Shown: piece by piece, positions 9,155 to 19,607 of the stretch | How the letters are laid out: each line of letters starts with the position of its first letter | Numbering within the stretch: the first letter of the stretch is position 1 | Assembly (NCBI RefSeq): GCF_006569185.2 | Contig: NZ_VIGC02000024.1 | Span: 1 to 64,000 of the forward strand | DNA length: 64,000 nt | Direction of reading: 5' to 3' | Source: Litorilinea aerophila | Lineage (GTDB): Bacteria; Chloroflexota; Anaerolineae; Caldilineales; Caldilineaceae | Notes under the pieces: generated by a model | Told to the model about the DNA's origin: nothing | Database searches by the model: none | The model's input: the letters and a program-made list of their open reading frames with translations, nothing else | Made by a program: the position numbers and the translations under genes

Positions 9155-9207
9155 CGCTCCTTCATCTGCCTGGGCTCAATCGGGGCGAAAAATTTTTCGC
9201 CCCTACA
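9155..9207. repeat. 53-bp repeat with a 22-bp perfect palindrome, copy 1
   Basis: This copy and the one at 9298-9350 are identical over 53 bases. The 3' half is a perfect palindrome at 9182-9203 whose left arm is GGGGCGAAAAA and whose right arm is its exact complement. A small related palindrome, GTAGGGCCCGCCCCTAC, precedes it at 9128-9144. The repeats occupy most of the 324-base gap between two minus-strand genes, in which no gene is seen. Confidence 0.9.
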
Positions 9208-9297
9208 TCCCGGTTAGCGCATGCGTCGCCATGCCTTCATCTGCCTGGGTCTGGTACCTTCGGGCGGGCACGGGGGCCCGCCCCTACGGGACATGGC

Positions 9298-9350
9298 CGC
9301 TCCTTCATCTGCCTGGGCTCAATCGGGGCGAAAAATTTTTCGCCCCTACA
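9298..9350. repeat. 53-bp repeat with a 22-bp perfect palindrome, copy 2
   Basis: Second copy of the 53-base unit, offset by 143 bases. The palindrome lies at 9325-9346. Because the aminotransferase gene ends at 9395 on the minus strand, this copy lies just past its stop codon and could form a hairpin in the 3' end of that transcript. Confidence 0.9.
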
Positions 9351-9394
9351 AGGACCGGCGCCCTTCCGCAGGCGCGTTACCGTTTCCCCTGTCC

Positions 9395-10651
9395 TCAACC
9401 CAGCGCGGCCCGCAGGCGCTCAGCCGCCTCCTCCAGCAGGTCGTCGGTCTTGCAGAAGGTGAATCGGGCCAGATTGTCCGTCAGGTGCTTGTGGGGCGGG
9501 CTGTAGAAGGGGCTGGGCGGAATCGCCGCCACGCCGACCTCCTGGGTGAACCAGCGGCAGACTGCGTAGTCCCGCCGGGTGTTGGGCGGCACGGGCACAT
9601 CCAGGTGGCCGGTTTCAAAGATGATAAAGTACGATCCATCCGGCGAGACGGGCTGGAGCCCCACTTCCTGGAGCACCTGGAGGAGCCTGTCCCGCTTTTG
9701 GCGGTACGTGGTGCGCAGCCAGTTGAAATAGCCCCGGGCCTCGGCCTCCTCAAAGGCACAGGCCACCGCCTCCTGCAGGGGCGTGGCCACCGCGAAGGGG
9801 ATCCACTGGTGGGCCATGAAGATGGCGTGGGCGATGGGCGCCGGCGCAATGGCCCAACCGATCTTCCAGCCGGTGACCGAAAAGGTCTTGCCCGCGCTGC
9901 CCAGGGTGATGGTCCGTTCCCACATGCCGGGGAGGGTGGCGATGCGCACATGCTCCACCGGCTCCTGACCGTCGCCGTAGACCATCCACTCGTACACTTC
10001 GTCGCTCAGCACATAGGCATCGAATTCCTGGACCAGGGCTGCGATCTGGGCCAGCTCCTCCCGGCTGAAGACCTTGCCGATGGGGTTCTGGGGGGTGTTG
10101 AGGATCAACAGGCGGGTGCGGGGACTGAAGGCCGCCCGCAGCTCATCCATGTCCAGGGCCCAGCCGGCGGCCCGCTCTCGATTCGCCGTGGGCCGCAAGG
10201 GCACGTAGACCGGCGTGCCACCAGCCATGGTCACGGCCGCCGGGTAGCTGTCGTAGAAGGGTTCGATCAGGATCACCTCGTCGCCCGGCTCCACCAGGGC
10301 CTGGATGGTGGCGAAGATGCCCTCGGTGGCACCCACGGTGACCACGATCTCGTGCAGCGGATCCAGCTCCCGGCCGAAGAGGGGGCTGTAAACCGCAGAC
10401 AGGGCGTTGACCAGCCGGGGATGGCCGGCGCTGCGGGCATACTGGTTGAGATCGGCCGCGATGGCCCGTTGGGCGGCTTCCTTGATGAAGTCGGGCGCCG
10501 GGAAGTTGGGAAAGCCCTGGCCCAGGTTCACCGCGTTGTGTTCAATGGCCAGGGCGGTGAATTCGGCGAATACGGTGGTGCCGAAGCCGCGCACCCGCGC
10601 CGCCGGGGTGAAGGTCTGTTGGGGCGGAATGGTCGATGGCCGCTGGGACAT
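9395..10651 (-). CDS. PLP-dependent aminotransferase, class I/II
   Basis: A fold-type I aminotransferase of 418 residues, closest in pattern to kynurenine/glutamine/methionine transaminases. It shows NLGQGFPNFPAPDFI near the N terminus, LNQYARSAGHPRLVNAL, the Asn and Asp/Tyr cofactor-binding segments (LNTPQNPIGKVFS, VLSDEVYEWMVY), and the PLP lysine in TLGSAGKTFSVTGWKIGW. The ATG at 10651 is chosen over an upstream in-frame ATG at 10753 because family alignment begins near MSQRPST. It is the last gene of a minus-strand run that starts around 14.6 kb. The substrate cannot be fixed from sequence. Confidence 0.9.
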   Translation of the reverse strand: MSQRPSTIPPQQTFTPAARVRGFGTTVFAEFTALAIEHNAVNLGQGFPNFPAPDFIKEAAQRAIAADLNQYARSAGHPRLVNALSAVYSPLFGRELDPLHEIVVTVGATEGIFATIQALVEPGDEVILIEPFYDSYPAAVTMAGGTPVYVPLRPTANRERAAGWALDMDELRAAFSPRTRLLILNTPQNPIGKVFSREELAQIAALVQEFDAYVLSDEVYEWMVYGDGQEPVEHVRIATLPGMWERTITLGSAGKTFSVTGWKIGWAIAPAPIAHAIFMAHQWIPFAVATPLQEAVACAFEEAEARGYFNWLRTTYRQKRDRLLQVLQEVGLQPVSPDGSYFIIFETGHLDVPVPPNTRRDYAVCRWFTQEVGVAAIPPSPFYSPPHKHLTDNLARFTFCKTDDLLEEAAERLRAALG

Positions 10652-10771
10652 GGTCAACCTCGGTCGTGGTGTAGAGCATCCGGGTCTTCTTGCGGTAGAG
10701 TCGTTACTGTCCACGAGATTATAGCTGAATCGCTGGCGGAAGGCCAACCCCAACGCCCGCCTGGGCCTGGA

Positions 10772-12184
10772 CTATCGGCCCAGTTTCCGGACGATCTGGG
10801 CCAGGGCGTCGGCTTCCCCCACGTTGCCCGGAAAGACCACGTATGCCAGGCCGGGCAGGCGGCTTTCCGCGCCCGCCTGCCAGACGGGCACGCCCGGCAA
10901 GATCTGGCCCAGGACCCAGGCCCGCCGGATGCCCAAGGCCTGGGTGGCGATGTCGCTGGAGGTGATGCCCCCTTTGGCCACCAGGTAGCGAGGACGTACC
11001 GACAGCCCTGCCACCATGCGCACCAGGCTCTCGGAGACGCGACGGCCGATGGCCAGGCTGGCCTCGGCATCCGGCCCGGTTACCAGCGCCCGGCTGGTGA
11101 AGAGGACCACATCCGCGCCCTGGTCCAGGGCCTGGTTGACCCGATCCACGGCCCGAGCTATCTCCACCTTTTGCCGTTGGTCGTCCAGCAGGGCGGCCAC
11201 ATCCACTTCAATTCCCTGGATGCCGGACTGCCGCAGCAGCACCTCCACCTGGCCGGTGGTCTTGGGCACGTAGGAGCCCACCACAAAGAGGCCGCCGCCC
11301 TCTTCGGGCAGGGCCAGGTCGCTGGCCGTGAGGAGGGGGCGAGGCGCCAGGCCGGCCCGCACCTGGACGAAGGACGCGGCAGTCCGATAGAGGAAGCGCT
11401 TGCCCTGGGCTTCGGCCTGCAGCAGGCCCGCCACCAGTACTTCCAGATCCCGCAGGCTGGCCGCGTTGACCACGCAGATCCGGCCGCCCGCCAGGGCCAT
11501 CAGCCGCTCCTGGACCAGGCCAGGCCCGCCAATGCGTAGATCTTCGATGGAGATGGACGCCACCTGGTCGGCGGCAACCCGGCCGCCGGTCTTCTCGGCC
11601 ACCCACGCCCGCAGGTTGGAGGAGCGGTAGCCGAAGGCCGCGTCCCGGGCGAAGGGCGTTTCCGCCGCGGGGATCAGGTGCTCCCCTTCGGCCACGTAGT
11701 GCACGTCGTGGATGGTGTAGCGGCCCCCCTCCAGGAAGAAGGGGATGAGCAGGGTGGCGTCGAAGTCGGTTTCCAGGGCAGCCGCCAGGGCCTCCACCTC
11801 GCCTGGGAAGTGGCCCCGCAGGGTGGAGTCGCTGCGGCTGACCACGGCGAAGTCCCGCTGGGCCTCTGCGCCGGCCTGGCGCAGGTTGCGCCCGATCTCC
11901 TGGTTCAGGGCCTGGGCTTGGGCCAGGGGAAGGCTGCGGGAATTGGTCAGGATGTAGAAAACCGGGCTGTCGGCGGCCAGCTCTGCCGCCAGGGCCTCCA
12001 CCTCCCAGCTTGTGAGCACCGGCACGTCGTAGACCGTCTGGGTGCCGGTGGGGTCGTCGTCCAGCACCACCAGCTTGCGTCCGCCGGCCGCCACCTGACG
12101 GCGGATCTCCGGAAGCAACGGCTCTGGCCACTCGGCGGGCAGTTGCTGGAAGAGCTCTTGTCGTTGGATGGGCGCGGTATTCAT
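10772..12184 (-). CDS. Four-carbon acid sugar kinase family protein (OtnK/DUF1537-like)
   Basis: A 470-residue kinase of the family that phosphorylates four-carbon acid sugars such as 3-oxo-tetronate in OtnK and DtnK pathways. The N-terminal acceptor-binding domain has VVLDDDPTGTQTVYDVPV and YILTNSRSLPLAQA. The C-terminal nucleotide-binding half has LVAKGGITSSDIATQALGI and VVFPGNVGEADALAQIV. AAGGG precedes the ATG at 12184. The usual partners (OtnC aldolase, OtnI isomerase, LtnD dehydrogenase) are absent. The gene lies directly downstream of an enolase paralogue, so its true substrate may differ. Confidence 0.88.
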   Translation of the reverse strand: MNTAPIQRQELFQQLPAEWPEPLLPEIRRQVAAGGRKLVVLDDDPTGTQTVYDVPVLTSWEVEALAAELAADSPVFYILTNSRSLPLAQAQALNQEIGRNLRQAGAEAQRDFAVVSRSDSTLRGHFPGEVEALAAALETDFDATLLIPFFLEGGRYTIHDVHYVAEGEHLIPAAETPFARDAAFGYRSSNLRAWVAEKTGGRVAADQVASISIEDLRIGGPGLVQERLMALAGGRICVVNAASLRDLEVLVAGLLQAEAQGKRFLYRTAASFVQVRAGLAPRPLLTASDLALPEEGGGLFVVGSYVPKTTGQVEVLLRQSGIQGIEVDVAALLDDQRQKVEIARAVDRVNQALDQGADVVLFTSRALVTGPDAEASLAIGRRVSESLVRMVAGLSVRPRYLVAKGGITSSDIATQALGIRRAWVLGQILPGVPVWQAGAESRLPGLAYVVFPGNVGEADALAQIVRKLGR

Positions 12185-12307
12185 GGTGTTTTCCCTTGGT
12201 GGGGTATCGTGGTAGCTTTGCCGAGACCGTGGCCGGCCTTGGGCCGATGATGGAAATCATCCCCCGGAGCCCTTGGGCGTGGGGTGGATGGGGGCTGATG
12301 GAAGGCT

Positions 12308-13597
12308 CTACCCAGGCCAGGCGACCAGGGGGAACCCTGCGGCGACCTCGATGGCCAACAGCCGGTTGTACTTGGCCAGCCGCTCGGACTGGGTGATGGA
12401 ACCTACCTTGATCTGGTCGCCGCCCCAGCCCACGGCCAGGTCGGCCAGCCAGTTGTCCTCGGTCTCGCCGCTGCGCGCGCTGACGGTCACCTGCCAGCCG
12501 GCCCGCCGGGCCAGGACAAAAGCCTGGGCCGCCTCGCTCAGGGTGCCGATCTGGTTGACCTTGAGGAGAAGGGCATTGGCCGCCCCCAGTTCGATGGCCC
12601 GCTGGATACGGGCCGGGTTGGTGCAGAGGAGGTCATCGCCCAGGGTGAGGACCCGTTCGCCCAACTGGCGGCGCAGTTCCGGCCAGTGCTCCCAGTCGTC
12701 CTCCGCCAGGGCATCCTCCACGCTGACGATGGGATACGCCTCCACCCACTGCCGGACCACCTGAATCTGGGCCAGGCTGTCGTGGGGCTCTTCACCCAGG
12801 TGGTAACGTCCGTCCTGGAAGAAGTGGGTGGACGCCACGTCGATGGCCAGGGCCACTTCCTGACCGGGGACGAAGCCGGCGGCGCGAATGGCGGCCACCG
12901 CGTCCTCCAGCATGGCCTGGGCGTGGGGAAAGGGTGGGGCCAGGCCCCCCTCATCGGCGGTGAGGGCGCGCATCTGATATTTGCGCCGACAGAGATCGGC
13001 CGCGGCCTGGTAGACCGCGTAGGTGGTGCTCAGGGCTTCGTCCATGGTGCGGGCCCGGGCGGGAACTACCAGCACATCCTGGATGGGCACCTGCCCCCCG
13101 GCATGCTTGCCGCCGCTGAAGAGGTTGATGGTGGGCCGGGGCAGCCGAAACGAGGCCGGCGCCTGGCCGCCGTCCGTCTGGGCCAGGATGGTCGCGAATT
13201 GCTCGTACAGCGGGACGCCCCGGTGGTGGGCCGTGGCCCTGGCGAAGGCCAGGGAGACGGCCAGGAGGGCGTTGGCGCCCAGCCGGGCCTTGTTGGGCGT
13301 GCCGTCCAGGGCGACCATGGCCTGGTCCAGCTCCTGTTGGGTCTCAAAAGGGCGGCCGGACAGGGCCTGATGCAGCTCCTGATGGATGTGAGCCACGGCC
13401 TTGCGGCAGCCCAGCCCGCCGTAGCGCCGGGGATCTCCGTCCCGCAGCTCCAGGGCTTCGGCCGTGCCGGTGGATGCACCCGATGGCACCGAGGCCGTGC
13501 CCACGGTGCCGTCGCTCAGTTCGCAGGTGGCCTGGACCGTCGGGCGGCCCCGGCTGTCCAGAATCTCAAGGGCAGTCAGTCGTCGGATGGTGGGCAT
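12308..13597 (-). CDS. Divergent enolase paralogue
   Basis: A 429-residue member of the enolase family. Retained features are the N-terminal loop SGASTG, His165 (KHAGG), Glu216 (ADEGG), the metal ligands Asp253, Glu294 and Asp321 (AIDVAST, SVEDAL, GDDL), Lys346 (LLLKVNQIGT) and Lys397 (DQIKVGS). Two positions differ from textbook enolases: the QEFM glutamate is Asp174 (IQDVLV) and the His of SHRSGETED is Ala374 (SARSGETED). True 2-phosphoglycerate dehydratases keep both, so this may be a paralogue with another 2-phospho-acid substrate or low activity. It starts 4 bases after an APH-type kinase gene, and a four-carbon acid sugar kinase follows, suggesting one operon. Calling it simply eno would be risky. 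Confidence 0.85.
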   Translation of the reverse strand: MPTIRRLTALEILDSRGRPTVQATCELSDGTVGTASVPSGASTGTAEALELRDGDPRRYGGLGCRKAVAHIHQELHQALSGRPFETQQELDQAMVALDGTPNKARLGANALLAVSLAFARATAHHRGVPLYEQFATILAQTDGGQAPASFRLPRPTINLFSGGKHAGGQVPIQDVLVVPARARTMDEALSTTYAVYQAAADLCRRKYQMRALTADEGGLAPPFPHAQAMLEDAVAAIRAAGFVPGQEVALAIDVASTHFFQDGRYHLGEEPHDSLAQIQVVRQWVEAYPIVSVEDALAEDDWEHWPELRRQLGERVLTLGDDLLCTNPARIQRAIELGAANALLLKVNQIGTLSEAAQAFVLARRAGWQVTVSARSGETEDNWLADLAVGWGGDQIKVGSITQSERLAKYNRLLAIEVAAGFPLVAWPG

Positions 13598-13601
13598 TGG
13601 G

Positions 13602-14645
13602 CTATGTCCGGGTTGTTTCCAGGGTATTCAGGGTGGATACAAAGGTCTGAACCAGGGTCGGGATGGTGGATGGCGGCGCAGCCATGAGCCGGAGCACCGC
13701 CTGGCGCTGGCGCTGGCGTTCCTCTTCCCGGAGGTACTCCAGGGGGGAGCGGCCGTCCACCCGGGCCAGCAGGCAGGCCAGGGTGTGGCGCACGGCGAAA
13801 CCCTCCAGCCCGTCCGCCCAGGGCATGTCGCCCAGGGTGCTTCGATAGACCTCCCAGTAGTGGTGGGCGGCCTGGGCGAAGGCTTCCCGGTGGCCGGCCA
13901 CGTGGTGGGCCTTGCTCAACAGATGGGTGAGGGAGAAGCCCAGGTCGAAGGCCGGGTCGCCCCAGTGAATCACTTCGTGGTCCAGCAGGACCAGCCGCCC
14001 CTGGTGGATCAGGATGTTCTTGGGGCTGTAGTCGCCGTGGACCAGGGTGATCAGCCGCTGGCGGGTAGCGTCCATCAGGGCCTGGAGGAAGGCAGCGGCC
14101 TGGGGGACCTGGCTGGCCGTGTAGCCGTAGTAGGGTTCCAGGCGCAGGGTCTCGAAGAAGCTGCGGTCCACGAAAACGGGCTCGACCTCTTCCCGCTGCA
14201 GGTAGGCCTGCCGGTGGATGGTGGCCAGCAGCCGGCCGAATTGGGTCACGTGGTCCAGATCCAGCTTGCCGGCCAGCAGCAGGCTCTTCCAGTTGTCATA
14301 GGGCTGGGGCACCGCGGCCATGGCCAGGAGGTGATGCTCGTGGTCCTCGAAGAGGAGGGGCGGAATGGTGCCGGGGGGGGCCAGCTTCTGCAGCCAGCGC
14401 AGGCCCAGGGCCTCCCGGTGGACCCGCTCTGGGCTGCTGAACCAATCCACCGGCACCCGCAGCTTGGCCAGGGCCTGTTTCAGCACCCAGGCTTCACCGT
14501 TGGGCCGCTGCAGGAGGACCGTCCGGTTGGAGACTCCGCCGGACAGGGGCCGCACAGCCGGCTCTTCGCCGGGGGGGATGCGCCCGGTCGCGTGGAGGTA
14601 GGCCAGCAGGTCGGCAGGCTGCTCGATGTCCAGTTCGCGGTTCAT
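13602..14645 (-). CDS. Aminoglycoside phosphotransferase-like small-molecule kinase
   Basis: A 347-residue protein of the APH/choline-kinase fold. The Brenner motif LVHGDYSPKNILIH carries the catalytic Asp and the Asn, followed by the metal-binding LLDHEVIHWGDPAFDLGF. The N-terminal lobe has the glycine-rich VRPLSGGVSNRTVLLQ and the lysine of AWVLKQAL. This family phosphorylates many small hydroxylated metabolites (methylthioribose, homoserine, choline, thiamine), so the substrate is open. It is 4 bases upstream of the enolase paralogue and probably translated with it. Confidence 0.85.
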   Translation of the reverse strand: MNRELDIEQPADLLAYLHATGRIPPGEEPAVRPLSGGVSNRTVLLQRPNGEAWVLKQALAKLRVPVDWFSSPERVHREALGLRWLQKLAPPGTIPPLLFEDHEHHLLAMAAVPQPYDNWKSLLLAGKLDLDHVTQFGRLLATIHRQAYLQREEVEPVFVDRSFFETLRLEPYYGYTASQVPQAAAFLQALMDATRQRLITLVHGDYSPKNILIHQGRLVLLDHEVIHWGDPAFDLGFSLTHLLSKAHHVAGHREAFAQAAHHYWEVYRSTLGDMPWADGLEGFAVRHTLACLLARVDGRSPLEYLREEERQRQRQAVLRLMAAPPSTIPTLVQTFVSTLNTLETTRT

Positions 14646-14760
14646 GGTGGTGCCGCCCTCGCGCGTGATGACGGTTGGTTGCCGGGAGTGTACCCCCCAA
14701 TCGTACCCGCATTTCGCCAGGATGCCAAACAGATGGGCCTGGCTGGGGCGCAGCCACAGC

Positions 14761-16299
14761 TCAAGGCGCGGCAGCCAGACGCCAGGCGGCGCGCAGATCC
14801 TGCTGCAGGCGGCGATAGACCGCGTACCGCCGTTCGTAAAGGGCAGTCCGGTCCGGGTTGGGCTCGAAGCGCCGGCCCTGGTGGGTGGTGGCGGTCACGG
14901 CCTCGTCCACGGAAGCGAACCAGCCCAGGCCCACCGCAGCCAGGAGGGCTGCACCCTTGGCGCCGAATTCGGTGCCCGCGGGCACCACTACTCGCTTGCC
15001 CGTGCAGTCTGCGATGAGCTGGCTCCAATAGCGGCTCTTGGCTCCGCCGCCTGAAAGCCGGATTTCGGCCACCTCCTGGGGGATCACGGCAAAACCGTCC
15101 CGGATGGAGAGGGCGATGCCCTCATACAGGGCCTGGAGCAGGTCACCCCGGGTGTGGCGATCCGTCAGGCCGAAGAAGACGGCCCGGGCTGCGGGCTCCA
15201 GGAAGGGCGAGATGATGCCCAGCTCGCTCAGGTAGGGGAGGTAGAGGACGCCCCGGGCGCCGGGCCCGCTGCGTTGCGCCAGGGCCTCCAGGGCCGCGTA
15301 GAGGTCCGCTGGGGTGGCGGCGGCGTCCCGCTCTGCAGCACAGAACTGCTCCACGAACCAGTCCAGGCTGGTGGTGCCGGAGACGTTCACCGTGGCCCGC
15401 AGCCAGCGGTCGCCGGGCAGACAGAAAAGCAGGCCCACGTCGGGCGGCTCGAAAAGGGGCGCCGGCGTGACCAGGCAGTTGAGGATGTTGGTGCCCAGCA
15501 GGGAGCAGGCCACCCCAGGCGCGACCGCGCCCAGCCCGATGGCCGAAGCGGGCACGTCGCCGGCCCCCACGGCCACCGGCGTGCCCGCCCGCAACCCGGT
15601 GACCCGGGCCGCCTCCTCTTGGACCACGCCGCCGATGCGCTCCGAAGGGGCCAGCGGCGGGAAAAGGTGGCGGTACTCCTCCAACCCGAAGAGCTGCCAC
15701 ATGGCCTGGCTGTACCCCCGCTCCCGGGCATCCCCCGGCATGACGCTGGCCTCGGTGGGGTCCAGGTGGACGGCGCCCGTGAGCTTGAACCCGATCCAGT
15801 CCTTGCAGCAGAGGACCCAGGCTGCCTTCTCCAGGCTGGCCGGCTCGTGCTCGGCCAGCCAGCGCAGCAGGGGCAGGGTGCATCCCTGTTGCATCACCGA
15901 GCCGGAAGTGCGGAAGATGACCTGCATGAAGTCGGGCTGCTCCTGGATGAAGCGGTCGATGAGCGCCTGGGTGCGGCCGTCGTTCCAGAGGATGGCCCGG
16001 CGGACGGGCCGACCGTTGGCGTCCACGAGCCAGGCGCCCACCATGTTCCCCGTCAGGCCGACCCCGGCGATGCGGGCCGGGTCGATCCCGGACTCGGTCA
16101 GGAGGGCGCGGATGGCTTCGGCGGTGAGGGCCCAGGTTTCCTCCATGTCGGCCTCGGACCAGGCGGGCTGGGGCGTGTAGATGGGGGTGCGGCGTCGCGC
16201 CACCGCCATCTCCTGGCCCTGGCGGTCGAAGAGGGCGACTTTCACCACCGAGGTACCGGCGTCGATGCCCAGCAGCAGATCCGCGCGGCTGGCGTTCAT
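14761..16299 (-). CDS. FGGY-family carbohydrate kinase (xylulokinase-like)
   Basis: A cytoplasmic sugar kinase of 512 residues. The N-terminal phosphate-binding loop is LLGIDAGTSVVKVALFDRQG; the second FGGY domain carries LSGGGAKSRYWSQLIADCTGK. NMVGAWLVDANGRPVRRAILWNDGR matches the xylulokinase/gluconokinase branch, but the exact sugar is not certain. The ATG at 16299 overlaps the stop of the upstream permease gene (ATGA), so the kinase is the last gene of the sugar-uptake operon and likely phosphorylates the imported sugar or a derivative. Confidence 0.92.
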   Translation of the reverse strand: MNASRADLLLGIDAGTSVVKVALFDRQGQEMAVARRRTPIYTPQPAWSEADMEETWALTAEAIRALLTESGIDPARIAGVGLTGNMVGAWLVDANGRPVRRAILWNDGRTQALIDRFIQEQPDFMQVIFRTSGSVMQQGCTLPLLRWLAEHEPASLEKAAWVLCCKDWIGFKLTGAVHLDPTEASVMPGDARERGYSQAMWQLFGLEEYRHLFPPLAPSERIGGVVQEEAARVTGLRAGTPVAVGAGDVPASAIGLGAVAPGVACSLLGTNILNCLVTPAPLFEPPDVGLLFCLPGDRWLRATVNVSGTTSLDWFVEQFCAAERDAAATPADLYAALEALAQRSGPGARGVLYLPYLSELGIISPFLEPAARAVFFGLTDRHTRGDLLQALYEGIALSIRDGFAVIPQEVAEIRLSGGGAKSRYWSQLIADCTGKRVVVPAGTEFGAKGAALLAAVGLGWFASVDEAVTATTHQGRRFEPNPDRTALYERRYAVYRRLQQDLRAAWRLAAAP

Positions 16300-17123
16300 T
16301 TGACCGCTCCTGCCGTGAGGCCTTCCACAAAACTGCGCCCAACGAAGCTGAAGAGCAGGATGACCGGCAGCATGGTCACCGTGGCGCCGGCCAGCAACAG
16401 CCCCCAGTCCACCTGGTACTGGCCGATGATGCCGGCCAGGCCCACGGGCACCGTGCGGGCCGCCTCGCTGACGATGAGCACCGAGGCGAACATGTACTCG
16501 GTCCAGGAGGTGATGAAGGCGAAAATGGCCACGCTGGCGATGCCCGGCAGGGCCAGGGGGAGCACAATGCGGGCCAGGATCTGGAGCCAGCCGGCCCCGT
16601 CCAGGGTGGCGGCTTCCTCGATCTCCACGGGGATGCTGGTGAAGAAGGCCCGCAGCATCCAGACGGCGAAGGGCGCGGTGAAGGTGACGTTGACGATAAT
16701 CAGCGCCCACAGCCGGTCGATGAGCCCCACCTGGCTCATCATGCCGTAGAGGGGGATCAGCAGCAAGACGCCTGGGAAGGCGTAGGTAACCAGGATGACC
16801 CGGAAGAGGAATTCCCGGCCCGGTAGCTGCATGCGGTAGAGGCCATAGGCGGCCAGGGTGCTGATGACCATGCAGATGAGCATGGTGCCGGCGGCCACCA
16901 GCAGGCTGTTGGCCAGGTAGGTGGGGAAGTTGGAGGCCTGCAGGAGCTTCGCGTAGTGTTGCAAGGTCCAGCTTTGGGGGAAGAGGGACGGCACCGGGGA
17001 GATGATCTCCTGGGGCGTTTTGAAGCTGGAGACGATCACGTAGTAGAAGGGCGCGACCACCACCAGCAGCAGGGCGGCGACGCCCAGCAGCAGGGGGACA
17101 CGGGTGCGCAGTGGGCCCGTCAT
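16296..17123 (-). CDS. Carbohydrate ABC transporter permease, MalG type
   Basis: An integral membrane permease of 275 residues with six predicted helices. The EAA loop that docks the ATPase reads EIEEAATLDGAGWLQILARIVLP. The N terminus (PLLLGVAALLLVVVAPFYYVIVSSFK) and the PSLFPQSWTLQHYAKLL segment are typical of the MalG branch of CUT1 importers. It overlaps the upstream MalF-type permease by 4 bases (ATGA) and the kinase by 4 bases, so the three are translationally coupled. No ATPase gene is present in the operon. Confidence 0.93.
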   Translation of the reverse strand: MTGPLRTRVPLLLGVAALLLVVVAPFYYVIVSSFKTPQEIISPVPSLFPQSWTLQHYAKLLQASNFPTYLANSLLVAAGTMLICMVISTLAAYGLYRMQLPGREFLFRVILVTYAFPGVLLLIPLYGMMSQVGLIDRLWALIIVNVTFTAPFAVWMLRAFFTSIPVEIEEAATLDGAGWLQILARIVLPLALPGIASVAIFAFITSWTEYMFASVLIVSEAARTVPVGLAGIIGQYQVDWGLLLAGATVTMLPVILLFSFVGRSFVEGLTAGAVK

Positions 17124-18022
17124 GCGTCTTCCTCCCGGGGCGACATGAAGCGGATGAAGAGGATGGCGAAGATCATCAACAGCAGGCCGGAGAGCACCGA
17201 GATGGCCGCAGCCTGGCTCAGCCGGTAGCGGGTGAAGGCCGTCTCGTAGATGAGCACAGGCAGGGTGGTGGTGGCGCCAGACGGTCCGCCCCCGGTCAAC
17301 AGCCAGATGATGTCAAAGACGTTGAAGGACAACAGGGTGCCCACCAGCCCCAGCACGAAGAGCACGGGCTGGAGCAGGGGCAGGGTGATGCGGAAAAACA
17401 TCTGGACCGCGGCGGCACCGTCCACCGCGGCGGCTTCGTACAGTTCTCGGGGGATGTTCTGCAGGCCGGCCAGCACCATGACGGCCATGAAGGGAAACCA
17501 GCGCCAGGCGTTGATGGCCACCACGGACATGGCCGCGCTGTTGCGGGTGCTGAAGAAGCCCATGGGGCCATCCAGCAGGCCCAGGCTCACCAGCAGATAG
17601 TTGACCACGCCGGAGCTGCTCAACAGCCAGCGCCAGATGATCACCACCACCACCGTGGGCACGATCCAGGAGAGGATGATCCAGACCCGGGCCATCTTCT
17701 GGCCGGGGAAGCGCTGGTTCAGGATCAGGGCCGTGGCGAAGGCGGCCACCGTCTGGAGGACGCCGTTGGCCAGGACCCAGAGGCCGCTTCTGCCCAGGGC
17801 CTGCCAGAAGCGGCTGTCCGCCAGGGCGCGCGCGTAGTTGTCTGTGCCCACCCAGGCGCCCGGCGTCCCGATGATCTTGATGTCCTGCAGGCTGAGGAGC
17901 ACGGCTGAGAGCAGGGGGTAGAGGATGGTCCCGGCCAGCCACAGGAGAAGTGGGGCCACCAGCAGGTAGCCCAGCAGGATGCGCCGGCTGTGGGCGGTGG
18001 GGCGTGAGAGCGATTGGAGCAT
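17120..18022 (-). CDS. Carbohydrate ABC transporter permease, MalF type
   Basis: A 300-residue membrane permease that pairs with the MalG-type subunit encoded next. The EAA loop is ELYEAAAVDGAAAVQMFFRITLPLL. The first helix (LLGYLLVAPLLLWLAGTILYPLL) and six helices overall match the CUT1 family. It lies 99 bases downstream of the binding-protein gene and overlaps the MalG gene by 4 bases. Confidence 0.93.
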   Translation of the reverse strand: MLQSLSRPTAHSRRILLGYLLVAPLLLWLAGTILYPLLSAVLLSLQDIKIIGTPGAWVGTDNYARALADSRFWQALGRSGLWVLANGVLQTVAAFATALILNQRFPGQKMARVWIILSWIVPTVVVVIIWRWLLSSSGVVNYLLVSLGLLDGPMGFFSTRNSAAMSVVAINAWRWFPFMAVMVLAGLQNIPRELYEAAAVDGAAAVQMFFRITLPLLQPVLFVLGLVGTLLSFNVFDIIWLLTGGGPSGATTTLPVLIYETAFTRYRLSQAAAISVLSGLLLMIFAILFIRFMSPREEDA

Positions 18023-18121
18023 GACCTGATCCGTCTCTTGATCTTCTGGGGCAGGCGGGCCGGTGGGTCAGGCAGAAGCGCCCATCCCACCGGCCCGTGA
18101 CCCGGTTCGATGTGACCGCGG

Positions 18122-19474
<1,353 letters not shown>

Positions 19475-19607
19475 GATTTCCTCCTGACAGTTAGCGATTC
19501 AACTACCAATCCAACTACCAATCCAATATGAAGAGAAAAGAGATGGACAGGGGGCCGCTGGTGACGGCCCTGGCATACCTGGGGCGGCCAGGAAATGGGA
19601 CAGGCCG

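Noticed and set aside
9221-11539. 772-codon plus-strand open frame
   Set aside because: It runs through the repeats and antisense to both the aminotransferase and the acid sugar kinase, each of which has strong motifs.
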